Position numbers and translations under genes: made by a program. Below the pieces are notes generated by a model that saw nothing but the letters and a program-made list of their open reading frames with translations, had not been told where the DNA came from and made no database searches. A stretch of 64,000 nucleotides of DNA from Cellvibrio sp. UBA7671 (GTDB taxonomy: Bacteria; Pseudomonadota; Gammaproteobacteria; Pseudomonadales; Cellvibrionaceae): positions 1 through 64,000 of the forward strand of contig DLHJ01000018.1 of NCBI GenBank assembly GCA_002483145.1, read 5' to 3'. Numbering within the stretch: position 1 is the stretch's first letter; each line of letters starts with the position of its first letter. Positions 15,736 to 24,346 of the stretch are shown piece by piece.

Positions 15736-17138
15736 CAAATGATTTTAGAGTAACGGATCTGATTACCGCTCTGCACTGGCCTTTGCAAATATTCATCAAA
15801 CACCATACACACACGGCGAATTAATAAGCGTCCTTTGTTGTGCACGCGAATACCGCTGTCATCAACTGTGATTAAACCATCCTCAATCATGGGGGCAAGC
15901 TGCGCAATTTCTGTGGCGAAATAGTCTCTGGGGTTGATGGAAAATGCCTGCTCCAGTTCGGCAAAATCTAACCGTAAGTGGCAAATCAAACTGTTGATAA
16001 CAAAACGCCGCAGCTGATCCTCGTCATTCAAGGTAAAACCGCGTGCGATAGGCAGTAAACCCAAATCCAATTTTTGTTGATAGGCATTGAGGTCTTTCGC
16101 ATTTTGAACGTAGATATTGTCAATCATGCTGATGGAGGAAACGCCCACTGCAATTAGATCGCAGTCTTTATGAGTAGAATAGCCCTGGAAATTGCGCTGT
16201 AATTTTCTTGCTTGCTGTGCGCGCACCAGTTCATCTTCCGGTTTGGCAAAGTGATCCATGCCGATGTAGATATAGCCCGCCGCTTCCAACGTTTGAATCG
16301 CAAAGTGTAAAATATCCAATTTTTCAGCTGCGCTGGGTAGTTCCTTATCGCTGATAAGCATTTGGCTTTTAAAAAGATGGGGCATATGCGCGTAATTAAA
16401 AAGCGACAAGCGATCCGGATTTAAATCGATAATTTTTGTCAGTGTCTCTTTAATACTGGAAAGGGTTTGCAGTGGCAGGCCGTAAATGAAATCCATGCTC
16501 ACCGATTGATAATGTTGCGCGCGCAACCCTTGCATTAATTCGCTAACTTGCTCAAATGTGTTGTAGCGATTTACCGCTTTCTGCACGCGTGGATCAAAAT
16601 CCTGCACGCCCATGCTCACGCGATTAAAACCCAAGTCACGCAAATGCTTCATTGTATCTATGCTGACCCGCCCCGGGTGAATTTCAATCGAAAACTCACC
16701 CTCGGAATCATCAGCCAAGCGAAATAGTCGGCGCGTCGCATGCATTAGCAGCGACATTTCGTCATCGCTAATAAACGTGGGCGTGCCACCACCCCAATGC
16801 AATTGTTTTACCTGACGGCGGTTGTCAAATACATCCGCATAGAGCGAAAGTTCCTGAATCATGCGGTGGATGTAAGGTAGTGAACGGCTTTTGTTGTTGG
16901 TCACAATTTTGTTGCAGCCGCAGTAATAACAAAGGCTGTCGCAAAACGGAATGTGAAAATAGAGTGACAAAGGGCGCTGCGCTTGATTGCTGCGGGTGAT
17001 TGCATGGAGTAGCGTGGTCTCCGTAAACGACTCCTGAAATTGCGGGGCAGTAGGGTAGGATGTATAACGGGGTCCGGCCAAGTCATAGCGGTTGATCAGG
17101 TTATTATCCCATTCAATCTGTTGTGTGAATGCTGACAT
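15735..17138 (-). CDS. hemN: Oxygen-independent coproporphyrinogen III oxidase HemN
   Basis: Radical-SAM enzyme that oxidatively decarboxylates coproporphyrinogen III without oxygen in haem synthesis. 467 residues, close to E. coli HemN (457). The cluster motif is CDSLCYYCGC (C66, C70, C73, plus the HemN-specific C75). The conserved GGGTPTF and the C-terminal HemN domain are present. A perfect FNR/Anr box lies 58 bp before the start, as expected for a gene needed at low oxygen, with a plausible -10 TACCAT (17173-17168 on the - strand) that would place the box near -41. Confidence 0.96.
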   Translation of the reverse strand: MSAFTQQIEWDNNLINRYDLAGPRYTSYPTAPQFQESFTETTLLHAITRSNQAQRPLSLYFHIPFCDSLCYYCGCNKIVTNNKSRSLPYIHRMIQELSLYADVFDNRRQVKQLHWGGGTPTFISDDEMSLLMHATRRLFRLADDSEGEFSIEIHPGRVSIDTMKHLRDLGFNRVSMGVQDFDPRVQKAVNRYNTFEQVSELMQGLRAQHYQSVSMDFIYGLPLQTLSSIKETLTKIIDLNPDRLSLFNYAHMPHLFKSQMLISDKELPSAAEKLDILHFAIQTLEAAGYIYIGMDHFAKPEDELVRAQQARKLQRNFQGYSTHKDCDLIAVGVSSISMIDNIYVQNAKDLNAYQQKLDLGLLPIARGFTLNDEDQLRRFVINSLICHLRLDFAELEQAFSINPRDYFATEIAQLAPMIEDGLITVDDSGIRVHNKGRLLIRRVCMVFDEYLQRPVQSGNQIRYSKII

Positions 17139-17195
17139 AGGCGGGCTTCCTCTTGGCGTGTCTGCCTATGGTAAAAATTTGCGCGCCGCGCTGAA

Positions 17196-17209
17196 TTGAT
17201 GTGGATCAA
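17196..17209. promoter_or_regulatory. FNR/Anr box between hemN and the 2OG oxygenase gene
   Basis: TTGAT-GTGG-ATCAA is a perfect match to the FNR consensus. For hemN it lies at an activating distance. For the + strand gene a consensus -10 TATAAT follows at 17213-17218, which would put the box near -22, a repressing position. One site may thus induce the oxygen-independent haem enzyme and repress the oxygen-dependent oxygenase under low oxygen. Confidence 0.85.
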
Positions 17210-17247
17210 GCCTATAATGGCGGCTCGTTGATAGCCTGTGGTTTTTT

Positions 17248-17871
17248 ATGATGGACACAACAAGCGCATATCCTTCAGAACTCCTGCTGGATCAAATAGC
17301 AGACGCTCTTACGGGGCCGGGTTTTATGGTTCTCGATCAGCCGCTGCCCGCATCCCTGATTCAAGGCTTGATTGAACATTTGCGCGCACAGCAAGCGGCA
17401 CTGGCGCCGGCTGGCGTTGGGCGTCAGGGCGATTACCAGCGCAATCTGGATATTCGCGGCGACGCTATTCAATGGCTCGAGCCGGGCGATCTTGCTGTCA
17501 CAGAATTTTTATCATGGATGGATAAACTGAGGTTGGGGATCAACCAGCGGTTATTTCTCGGACTGTTTGATTACGAGAGCCACTATGCTGTTTATGCCCC
17601 GGGTGCCTTTTACCAAAAACACCGCGACGCCTTCAGAGGGCAGCCGGGGCGCAAACTTTCCACCGTTTTATATTTGAACCCCGATTGGGATTTAATGGCT
17701 GGCGGCGAATTGGTGCTCTATGATGAAGCGGGTGAGAATGAATTGATTCGTCTTGCACCACAATGTGGCAGGTTGGTGATTTTTTTGAGTGAGGATTTCC
17801 CACACGAAGTGTTGCCCGCCAAACAGTTCCGGCAGAGCATCGCAGGGTGGTTTCGCATCAAGGCCCTGTAG
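17248..17871 (+). CDS. 2-oxoglutarate/Fe(II)-dependent oxygenase family protein
   Basis: 207 residues with a prolyl-4-hydroxylase-like double-stranded beta-helix. The iron ligands are visible as HRD (in FYQKHRDAF) and the distal His in EDFPHEVLP, and the arginine that binds 2-oxoglutarate is probable in KQFRQSIAGWF. Such proteins hydroxylate amino-acid side chains or small metabolites; the substrate is unknown. ATG at 17248, with a second ATG next to it. Transcribed from a TATAAT promoter overlapping the FNR box, divergent from hemN. Confidence 0.82.
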   Translation: MMDTTSAYPSELLLDQIADALTGPGFMVLDQPLPASLIQGLIEHLRAQQAALAPAGVGRQGDYQRNLDIRGDAIQWLEPGDLAVTEFLSWMDKLRLGINQRLFLGLFDYESHYAVYAPGAFYQKHRDAFRGQPGRKLSTVLYLNPDWDLMAGGELVLYDEAGENELIRLAPQCGRLVIFLSEDFPHEVLPAKQFRQSIAGWFRIKAL

Positions 17872-18177
17872 ATAGTCTGCGAAATTGTCATAACTCTCTT
17901 TTATCTGAGGAAAATGCCTTCACGGTGGCGGTCTGTATCACCATAACAGTACCCGCCAGCGCTTGAGGGAGCCAATACACATGGCGTTCGCCTGTGAGCG
18001 TTGTTGCCGGCAAAAGAATCGCGGCTGTTGGCAACGAATTTGCAAGTAGTTGGATGTAGCTTGCTGAAATTCTTCTGGGACGGGAGAAATGGAAACCAGG
18101 GATGCGTTTTCAGCAGGCGCTATAACAATGCTAAGAATGCATATCAAAGTGAGGCCGCGATGCTGAAGGAAGTCACC

Positions 18178-19632
18178 ATGAGTGAAATGAAAATAGATTG
18201 GCAGAATTATCATTCTGGCCACTTCTACGATGAATTGATCAGCGCGCCAGGCCAACCCCGCCCAGAAACACGACACCTCGCCCAATATCTCGCCTCTTTG
18301 TCCGGGCAGGAACTTCAAGACCGAAAACTCTCTGCAGAATTAGCCATTAAAACCATGGGCATCTCGTTCACGGTTTACAGCGACGCAGGCAACATTGATC
18401 GTGAATGGCCGTTCGATATTATTCCGCGCATTATTCCGCAGCGTGAGTGGCAAAAAACCGAGCGCGGTTTAATCCAGCGTTTAACGGCACTGAATTTATT
18501 TATTAACGATATTTACAACGACCGCAAAATTATCAAAGACAAAGTTGTGCCCGCGTACTTATTCGAAGACTCAGTGAATTTCCGCAAAGAATGCATTGGC
18601 ATGAAACCGGCCTACGGTGTTTGGTCGCATATTTGCGGCAGCGATTTAATTCGCGATGACAAAGGCGAATTTTTTGTGCTGGAAGATAATTTGCGTGTAC
18701 CTTCAGGTGTTTCCTACATGCTGGAAAACCGTAAAGTGACCAAGCGTGTATTCCCTGAATTATTTGAAAACCACAACATTGTCCCGGTCACCGATTACCC
18801 CAACCAATTGTTTGATACGCTCGCATCATTATCACCACGCAAAGCGGATCGCCCTGAAATAGTCGTGCTTACTCCCGGTATTTATAACTCTGCGTATTTC
18901 GAGCATTCCTATCTCGCGCAACAAATGGGTGTGGAATTGGTTGAGGGTAGTGATTTGGTAGTGGACAGCGATGACTGCGTGTATATGCGCAGCATTGATG
19001 GATTAAAGCGTGTTGATGTTATTTATCGCCGCATCGACGATTTATTTTTGGACCCGGATATGTTTAATCCGGATTCAGTACTCGGTGTGCGCGGCTTGAT
19101 GCGCGCCTGGTTAAAAGGAAACGTCGCACTCGCCAACGCGCCGGGTGCCGGTGTGGCCGATGACAAAGTGATTTATACCTTTGTACCGGCAATGATCAAA
19201 TACTATTTAGGTGAAGAGCCAATCCTGCCGAATGTGCCGAGTTATTTGTGTGTGGATAAAAAGCAGTGCGACTATGTACTCGCTAATCTCGACAAACTTG
19301 TCGTAAAACCAGCCAACGAATCCGGTGGCTACGGCATGATTATCGGCCCGCAAGCGAGCAAAAAAGAATTGGACGAATTTGCGCTGCGCATTAAAGCTGA
19401 TCCGCGTAATTACATGGCGCAGCCGTTAATTTCGTTATCGACCGCACCAATTCTCACTAACGGTAATGCCGAGCCGCGCCATATTGATTTGCGTCCTTTT
19501 GTGTTGCAGGGTAAAGATCACTGCGTAACACCCGGTGGGTTGACGCGTGTTGCTATGCGCAAAGGTTCCTATGTGGTGAATTCATCGCAAGGTGGTGGTA
19601 GTAAAGATACCTGGATTGTGGTGGAGGACTAA
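18178..19632 (+). CDS. Stand-alone circularly permuted ATP-grasp type 2 protein (DUF404/407)
   Basis: 484 residues from the ATG at 18178, chosen for AAGGAAG 8 nt upstream; in-frame starts at 18001 and 18160 are less convincing. Predicted peptide/amide ligase of the COG2308 family. Conserved segments are VPSGVSYMLENRK, LTPGIYNSAYFEH, VDVIYRRIDDLFLDPD and KPANESGGYGMIIG; the glycine-rich ATP loop in the last is intact. The family is typically linked to alpha-E, transglutaminase and Anbu proteins and is predicted (Iyer, Aravind and colleagues) to make or attach short peptides. The alpha-E gene follows after 3 bp. Substrate and product are unknown. Confidence 0.9.
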   Translation: MSEMKIDWQNYHSGHFYDELISAPGQPRPETRHLAQYLASLSGQELQDRKLSAELAIKTMGISFTVYSDAGNIDREWPFDIIPRIIPQREWQKTERGLIQRLTALNLFINDIYNDRKIIKDKVVPAYLFEDSVNFRKECIGMKPAYGVWSHICGSDLIRDDKGEFFVLEDNLRVPSGVSYMLENRKVTKRVFPELFENHNIVPVTDYPNQLFDTLASLSPRKADRPEIVVLTPGIYNSAYFEHSYLAQQMGVELVEGSDLVVDSDDCVYMRSIDGLKRVDVIYRRIDDLFLDPDMFNPDSVLGVRGLMRAWLKGNVALANAPGAGVADDKVIYTFVPAMIKYYLGEEPILPNVPSYLCVDKKQCDYVLANLDKLVVKPANESGGYGMIIGPQASKKELDEFALRIKADPRNYMAQPLISLSTAPILTNGNAEPRHIDLRPFVLQGKDHCVTPGGLTRVAMRKGSYVVNSSQGGGSKDTWIVVED

Positions 19633-19635
19633 AGC

Positions 19636-20610
19636 ATGTTGTCACGCGTAGCTGAACGAATTTATTGGTTAGGTCGCTATATGGAGCGCAGTGAAAATAT
19701 TGCGCGCCTTGTGAATGTGAACTCAAATTTATTGTTGGATCTGCCCGCCGGTGTGCGTGTCGGTTGGGGTTCGCTGATCGATATCAGCGGTACCGGCAGT
19801 TACTTTGAGCGCGATACTCAACTCGCCGACGAAAAAACCGTTGTTAACTTTATTCTGGCGGACAAAAAGAATCCGGCATCCTTAATTAACTCACTCAGTT
19901 TTGCGCGCGAAAATTCCCGCATCACCCGTGAGACCATGCCGATGGAAGCCTGGGAATTAATTAACGATTTGTATCACTACATCCGCGACCGCGCCGACAA
20001 AGTCACCTCGCGCCGCGACCGTAGCATTATTTTGCTCCACGTGATCAGCAGTGTGCAGCAGTTTACCGGTTTGCTTGCTGGTTGTATGAGCCACAATAAC
20101 GCCTACGATTTAATTCGTATTGGCCGCAATCTTGAACGTGCCGATATGAGTACGCGCATTGTGGATGCGGGCTTGGTCAATCTTTTGCCGCACTTATCGG
20201 CGGGCGGTACAGAAGTATTGGAACCCTACGACAATATTTTGTGGATGAGCGTACTGCGCTCGTTGAGTGCTTACCAAATGTATCGCCAACATGTGCGCGA
20301 CCGTGTCAACGCCAATGCAGTAGTGACTTTCTTATTGCAAAACGAAGATTTCCCTCGCGCCGTTGCACACTGCTTAAAACAATTGGAGCAGTGCTTGTGG
20401 GCATTGCCAAACAGCGAAAAAGTGTTGGCTTCTATCGTCAATATTCAGCACAAATTGGATGAGGCGGATCTGGATGAGTTATTAAAGTCCGGCCTGCATG
20501 AATATATCGATGAGCTGCAGCTGGAAATCGGCAACCTGCATTTCAAAATCGCCGAAACCTGGTTCCTGCCCGTAGTCATGGCGCAATCCCAGGAGCAAAA
20601 GTCTGCATAA
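19636..20610 (+). CDS. Alpha-E domain protein (DUF403)
   Basis: 324-residue, all-helical protein starting MLSRVAERIYWLGRYMERSE, the signature of the alpha-E family (COG2307). Alpha-E proteins occur almost only beside circularly permuted ATP-grasp and transglutaminase genes and are thought to be an obligate partner in their peptide-ligation reaction; the chemistry is not established. Three bp separate it from the ATP-grasp gene, so the two are co-translated. A terminator follows, which ends this half of the system. Confidence 0.9.
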   Translation: MLSRVAERIYWLGRYMERSENIARLVNVNSNLLLDLPAGVRVGWGSLIDISGTGSYFERDTQLADEKTVVNFILADKKNPASLINSLSFARENSRITRETMPMEAWELINDLYHYIRDRADKVTSRRDRSIILLHVISSVQQFTGLLAGCMSHNNAYDLIRIGRNLERADMSTRIVDAGLVNLLPHLSAGGTEVLEPYDNILWMSVLRSLSAYQMYRQHVRDRVNANAVVTFLLQNEDFPRAVAHCLKQLEQCLWALPNSEKVLASIVNIQHKLDEADLDELLKSGLHEYIDELQLEIGNLHFKIAETWFLPVVMAQSQEQKSA

Positions 20611-20654
20611 ACTCTTTATTGATTTGTCTTGCATGTTGTCTCTCTGAGACCTCT

Positions 20655-20678
20655 GACCCGCCCAGCGGGTCTTTTTTT
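20655..20678 (+). terminator. Terminator after the alpha-E gene
   Basis: Seven-bp perfect stem GACCCGC/GCGGGTC (20655-20661 with 20665-20671), 3-nt loop, seven T residues to 20678. It directly abuts the orphan toxin reading frame. Confidence 0.9.
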
Positions 20679-20743
20679 GTCCTAAGGATGCCTATGATAA
20701 TCCGGCGAATAATCCTGATTTAGCTTATGACGTAAACGAGTGG

Positions 20744-21403
20744 GTGGATGGTTTAACCTGGCTGGCTTCAAACGTTATAGGGTTGCCCGGTGCAAAAGGA
20801 ACCAATACTTCCAATAGTATCTACGTAAATGGAAATCAGCATGGCAATAATATTCATCATGAATTTGGTCGCACCCATCATTTCTGGCCTTCGCTTGATG
20901 CTCTTTATAATGACTTAAAGTCAGCTCCAGTCCGAATCTCTGTAATGGGCAAGTTTCACAATTACAAAGAGGGCGATTTTATAAAGTACAATGATGGAAA
21001 ACTTGGCGAAGCGGTGATGTTAGATGTGCTTGAAGGGACTACAGGGAAAAAATTTACGCCAATGCAAAATCTCAGTGGCCATGGCCCAGATGGTGTATAT
21101 ATTGATAAATCCACTAATCCAGCCACAATTTTTTTAGCTGAAGCCAAATCATCCATCAATGGCGCAGATGCAGCGAAAGCGCCCACAGGCTCTGCAACGG
21201 CAAGATTGGATAAATGGATTGCTGATTATGAGGCGGGTAAATATGCAAATGCGGGCTCGGAAGCTCTTGATACATTTCAAGAGTTGAAAACGTTACGCCA
21301 AGACCTAACTGCTCCAGTTAAAGGCATTTGGATTCAGGTTGAGGTTCCTAAATTGGATTCTTCTGGCGTTCAGCAGCTTAATGCGATTGTTAATGTATGG
21401 TAA
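20744..21403 (+). CDS. Orphan PD-(D/E)XK-type nuclease toxin fragment, candidate polymorphic-toxin C-terminus
   Basis: 219 residues from the GTG at 20744, but the same frame is open back to 20657 with coding-like sequence (DAYDNPANNPD, then AYDVNEWVDG) and no ATG, GTG or TTG, starting right after a terminator. The gene therefore looks like the C-terminal end of a larger protein. Candidate nuclease residues, in family order, are E89 (GKLGEA), D116 (GPDGVY) and E133/K135 (AEAKSS), the core pattern of restriction-endonuclease-fold toxins. Base composition is more AT-rich than the flanks. The stop overlaps the next gene, a plausible immunity protein. Expression is doubtful because no ribosome site precedes the GTG. 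The toxin role is inference from motifs and context. Confidence 0.6.
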   Translation: MDGLTWLASNVIGLPGAKGTNTSNSIYVNGNQHGNNIHHEFGRTHHFWPSLDALYNDLKSAPVRISVMGKFHNYKEGDFIKYNDGKLGEAVMLDVLEGTTGKKFTPMQNLSGHGPDGVYIDKSTNPATIFLAEAKSSINGADAAKAPTGSATARLDKWIADYEAGKYANAGSEALDTFQELKTLRQDLTAPVKGIWIQVEVPKLDSSGVQQLNAIVNVW

Positions 21404-22398
21404 ATGACCTTATGAACTACAACGAAGTGGCACCAAGGTTTCGATCAAGACGGGCTTATATAAACGAGTGGCAGAAAGAGGCCGCTAACATTGCTTCTAG
21501 AGGAGAACACTCTAGACATGAAATGCTTATTAAGCAATTAATTTCAAAAGGTGGGACGCTTTATGACGTTCTAGGTATAGTTGGTAGATTGTATACTTTG
21601 ACGTTGGCTGATTTGCGGTATCAGTTTGCAGTCAGTTTGTCTGATGAAAAATTGAAGACGGAGGAAATTCATCTCGCGTTGATGAAATATTTTTTATCTG
21701 CTCAAGTGAGTTTTTTCAATTTTGAACGGCAAGGGTTCATATCTCAGAGTGGTGAAGATAATCGAATGCGACCAACCACTATTTTTTTCTCAGGTCAATT
21801 GGTCGCTTTTGTAGCGGTATTTGCTAACCAAAATTTTTTTCATAACTGTGTAAAATTTGTTTTAGATCAGTTTGATATTGGTGCGGTCAGCGGCACTGAA
21901 AAGCCGCTCGCCCCTCTGTTTATGATCCGGCTTGCTGAAAAATTTATCGGAATATCACCGCGAGATTGGGAGGTTGAAAATAAGCCATGGTCAGTTAATT
22001 TATTTACCGAAGAACCTTTATTTGCTGAATTGTGGCAACACTGGGATACGGAAGATATGGAGCTGATTCATTCTCTACTTATTCAGCTTGCCAACCGCCA
22101 TACCTTCACTGCAAGCCGCAACAATAAAGACGGTAGTAGGGATTTTGCGGCTCACGCCGAACAGTATCCAATCGATTTACATTTTATTATGCGCTTGCGC
22201 GAGTGGCGTGGGCTTGCCAATCCGGAAATAAAACACCGGTTAACAGAACCGCCATTTGATAGGCTTCCCGAACCTATCGAAACAATTGAGCTTCCAGATG
22301 AACTCCATCAAGTTATGAAAAAAACGCGTGAGGTAATTCCGGATTTTGATGCAGTGATTAATGCTGCGAAAACTCGTGATTGGCAAATGTTGCTGTGA
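21397..22398 (+). CDS. Unknown protein, candidate immunity protein for the upstream toxin
   Basis: 333 residues from the ATG at 21397, overlapping the toxin stop by 7 bp; a second ATG at 21412 is also possible and neither has a clear ribosome site. No signal peptide and mostly helical, with Trp/Arg-rich segments such as WEVENKPWSVNLF and LHFIMRLREWRGL. I do not recognise the family with certainty; large helical immunity proteins paired with nuclease effectors (for example PoNi/DUF1910-1911) are a possible comparison. The immunity role rests on coupling to the nuclease gene and the same low GC. It also overlaps the following lipoprotein gene by 4 bp. Confidence 0.5.
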   Translation: MVNDLMNYNEVAPRFRSRRAYINEWQKEAANIASRGEHSRHEMLIKQLISKGGTLYDVLGIVGRLYTLTLADLRYQFAVSLSDEKLKTEEIHLALMKYFLSAQVSFFNFERQGFISQSGEDNRMRPTTIFFSGQLVAFVAVFANQNFFHNCVKFVLDQFDIGAVSGTEKPLAPLFMIRLAEKFIGISPRDWEVENKPWSVNLFTEEPLFAELWQHWDTEDMELIHSLLIQLANRHTFTASRNNKDGSRDFAAHAEQYPIDLHFIMRLREWRGLANPEIKHRLTEPPFDRLPEPIETIELPDELHQVMKKTREVIPDFDAVINAAKTRDWQMLL

Positions 22399-23153
22399 AA
22401 ATATTGGCCACATTTAAAGTAATTTCTTTACTGGTGTTTTTTCTATCACTAATCGCCTGCACCCCAACCCAACGCCCCCTAAAAAACGGCCAAGGTTACG
22501 TGGTAGTTCCCGCAGGCGAAAATCACTACCGCATCGAGTATTACCTCAAACACGCAAAACTCGCCGAAACCTACTGGAACACCACCGCCGGGCATTTATG
22601 CCCCGGTGGGTTTCAGGTTTTGTATAACAAAAAACAAGTCCTGAATTTTGATATGTATGTGCCCATCGCAGGCAATAACGTCAATATCGGGCGGCAGGAA
22701 TTTATTCAGTATGGTGAAGTGGCGTGTGATGGTGAACCATCAAATGCAATTGTGCTTACCGAAAGCAAATGGCGTGAATTTAATGCGGAAACAAAATCGA
22801 TAAAGCCGGTGAGTGACCGTTGGTTAACAGAAACGTTACAGCTTTACGTCAGCCATTTGGCTGATTTGCCCAAAGCAAACTCCGTTGCTGCGCTTACAAA
22901 AATATGGGGCAAACCCCGGCAGCAATCGGGGCAGAATAATGAATTGCTGTCAGTGTGGGTAAAAGGTGGTGATAGTTGGTTCCCCAACCAGATTGGATTG
23001 CTCGAACAAGATCAACAATTAAAACTCATTATTGTGTTGCCCGGTGTGAGTGGTTATTTGGCGGGGTTGATTGAAAAATCATCCCTGCAAGGTAAAAATC
23101 TGGAGTCGTTGATTACAACGGGTATTTTGCCTGCGTATTTTTACCGGCCGTGA
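22395..23153 (+). CDS. Hypothetical lipoprotein
   Basis: 252 residues from a GTG at 22395 that overlaps the previous stop (GTGA). The N-terminus is a lipoprotein signal (MKILATFKVISLLVFF...LIAC) with lipidated C22. The mature part has no motif I recognise; it contains several aromatic residues and a conserved-looking TTAGHLCPGGFQVLYN. Function unknown. Its tight coupling to the candidate immunity gene may mean it travels with that cassette, but its codon usage looks more like the host. Confidence 0.6.
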   Translation: MKILATFKVISLLVFFLSLIACTPTQRPLKNGQGYVVVPAGENHYRIEYYLKHAKLAETYWNTTAGHLCPGGFQVLYNKKQVLNFDMYVPIAGNNVNIGRQEFIQYGEVACDGEPSNAIVLTESKWREFNAETKSIKPVSDRWLTETLQLYVSHLADLPKANSVAALTKIWGKPRQQSGQNNELLSVWVKGGDSWFPNQIGLLEQDQQLKLIIVLPGVSGYLAGLIEKSSLQGKNLESLITTGILPAYFYRP

Positions 23154-23172
23154 TGATTTGCGTTTGAGTATT

Positions 23173-23745
23173 CTATTCAGAGTAACTACTCTCTGTTCTA
23201 AACGCCTCGCCCGTCATATAAAACTCCCCACCCGCCATATAATGGATACTGCGTTTTTGCGGATCGGCGGAAAAATGCCAGCGGCCATCAATAAATTGTT
23301 CGGCGTCTGCGTAAGCGGCAACAACTTCGCCGACGATGACATCCATTGACTCAGCGCCTTGCTTGATCACTTTGCATTCCAGCCAGCCGATGCAGTCTTC
23401 AATCAAGGGTGCGCTAATCTGTGCGGCGGGAAAGGTCTTTATCGCGTAGCGTGCAAATTTATCTGTATCGCGGCCAGATATATCGCCAACATCTAACGTC
23501 AGTTTTGCAATTTTTCGCATGGGAAATTGCAACGCAAATTCACCACTGGCATCAACCAATTCTCGTGTGTAGGTATTTTTGTCGATCACCACTGCAACTT
23601 TAGCCGGTGAAAAATCTACCGGCATTGTCCATGACGCGGCCATAATATTGCGCTGGTTTCCGTACGCGCTCGTGACGATGCTGACGGGGCCATGGTTAAA
23701 TAATTTGTAGCTGTCTTTGAGCGGGATAGAAATGTGTTTTGTCAT
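23173..23745 (-). CDS. Flavin reductase-like FMN-binding split-barrel protein
   Basis: 190 residues with the flavin_reduct fold: GPVSIVTSAYGNQRNIMAAS (FMN phosphate region), an AVVIDKNTYTRELV strand-helix unit and EFALQFPMRK. Such proteins reduce flavin or act as FMN-dependent oxidoreductases; the substrate is not predictable. Start at 23745, one base from the stop of the upstream gene, so translationally coupled to it. Convergent with the lipoprotein gene on the + strand. Confidence 0.85.
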   Translation of the reverse strand: MTKHISIPLKDSYKLFNHGPVSIVTSAYGNQRNIMAASWTMPVDFSPAKVAVVIDKNTYTRELVDASGEFALQFPMRKIAKLTLDVGDISGRDTDKFARYAIKTFPAAQISAPLIEDCIGWLECKVIKQGAESMDVIVGEVVAAYADAEQFIDGRWHFSADPQKRSIHYMAGGEFYMTGEAFRTESSYSE

Positions 23746-23746
23746 G

Positions 23747-24310
23747 TTAAAAGGTTAACCCTGTTCCGACATATAAATTCCAGAAGTTGGCTTTGCTTTC
23801 GCCCGGCTCACCAAAGTGTTGATAATCCACGCCCACACCTAACAACATATGCTCGTGTATGCGTAAACCGATTTCAGCATTCCCTTCAACAAGTGCTTCC
23901 CAATCATCGAGTTCCGGTTGTTTGAATTTAAATCGGCCTGCCCCTGCACCTACGCTCCCCATTAAATAAATTCCTGAGTCATAGGCAAATTCGTCGTAAG
24001 TCAAACCGCCAAAGCCAACGGCAAGTGTCTCTACTTTGGCATCGGGCATGGAATTGTCGAGATTGGTAATACTTTGTTGCACGCCGAGGTAAATGGGAAT
24101 GGGAGAAAATATAATTTTAGCGCCCAGGGTTCTTTCAAATTCCATATCGTATTTTTCATAACTGCGGTCGCCGCGATCAAATTCATCCTCATCGGCGTCG
24201 ATAATGCCTAGCGGGGAATATTTGAGTTGCAGTACAAAGGGTGCATCATTTTGTGCAAGCGTGGCATGTGTAAACAGCGAAAATAAAATGCAAGCAATCA
24301 TCTGCTTCAT
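23747..24310 (-). CDS. Small predicted outer-membrane beta-barrel protein
   Basis: 187 residues with a Sec signal (MKQMIACILFSLFTHATLA, cleavage before Q20). Alternating hydrophobic strands and the terminal YVGTGLTF, ending in Phe, fit an 8-strand outer-membrane barrel. No close family recognised. It lies 36 bp after the small transglutaminase gene in the same direction, so it may be exported together with, or serve, the product of that system; this is speculation. Confidence 0.65.
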   Translation of the reverse strand: MKQMIACILFSLFTHATLAQNDAPFVLQLKYSPLGIIDADEDEFDRGDRSYEKYDMEFERTLGAKIIFSPIPIYLGVQQSITNLDNSMPDAKVETLAVGFGGLTYDEFAYDSGIYLMGSVGAGAGRFKFKQPELDDWEALVEGNAEIGLRIHEHMLLGVGVDYQHFGEPGESKANFWNLYVGTGLTF

Positions 24311-24346
24311 AATGTTTTCCTTTATGAAAGGGTATACGGGTAGATG

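Noticed and set aside
18001-18177. Longer 5' end of the stand-alone ATP-grasp gene
   Set aside because: The extra residues are not conserved-looking and start at TTG without a ribosome site; the ATG at 18178 has a good one.
20650-23160. An integrated mobile element (IS, integron or prophage) carrying the toxin cassette
   Set aside because: No transposase, integrase, target duplication or attachment-site repeat was found at the edges; only base composition and content suggest transfer.
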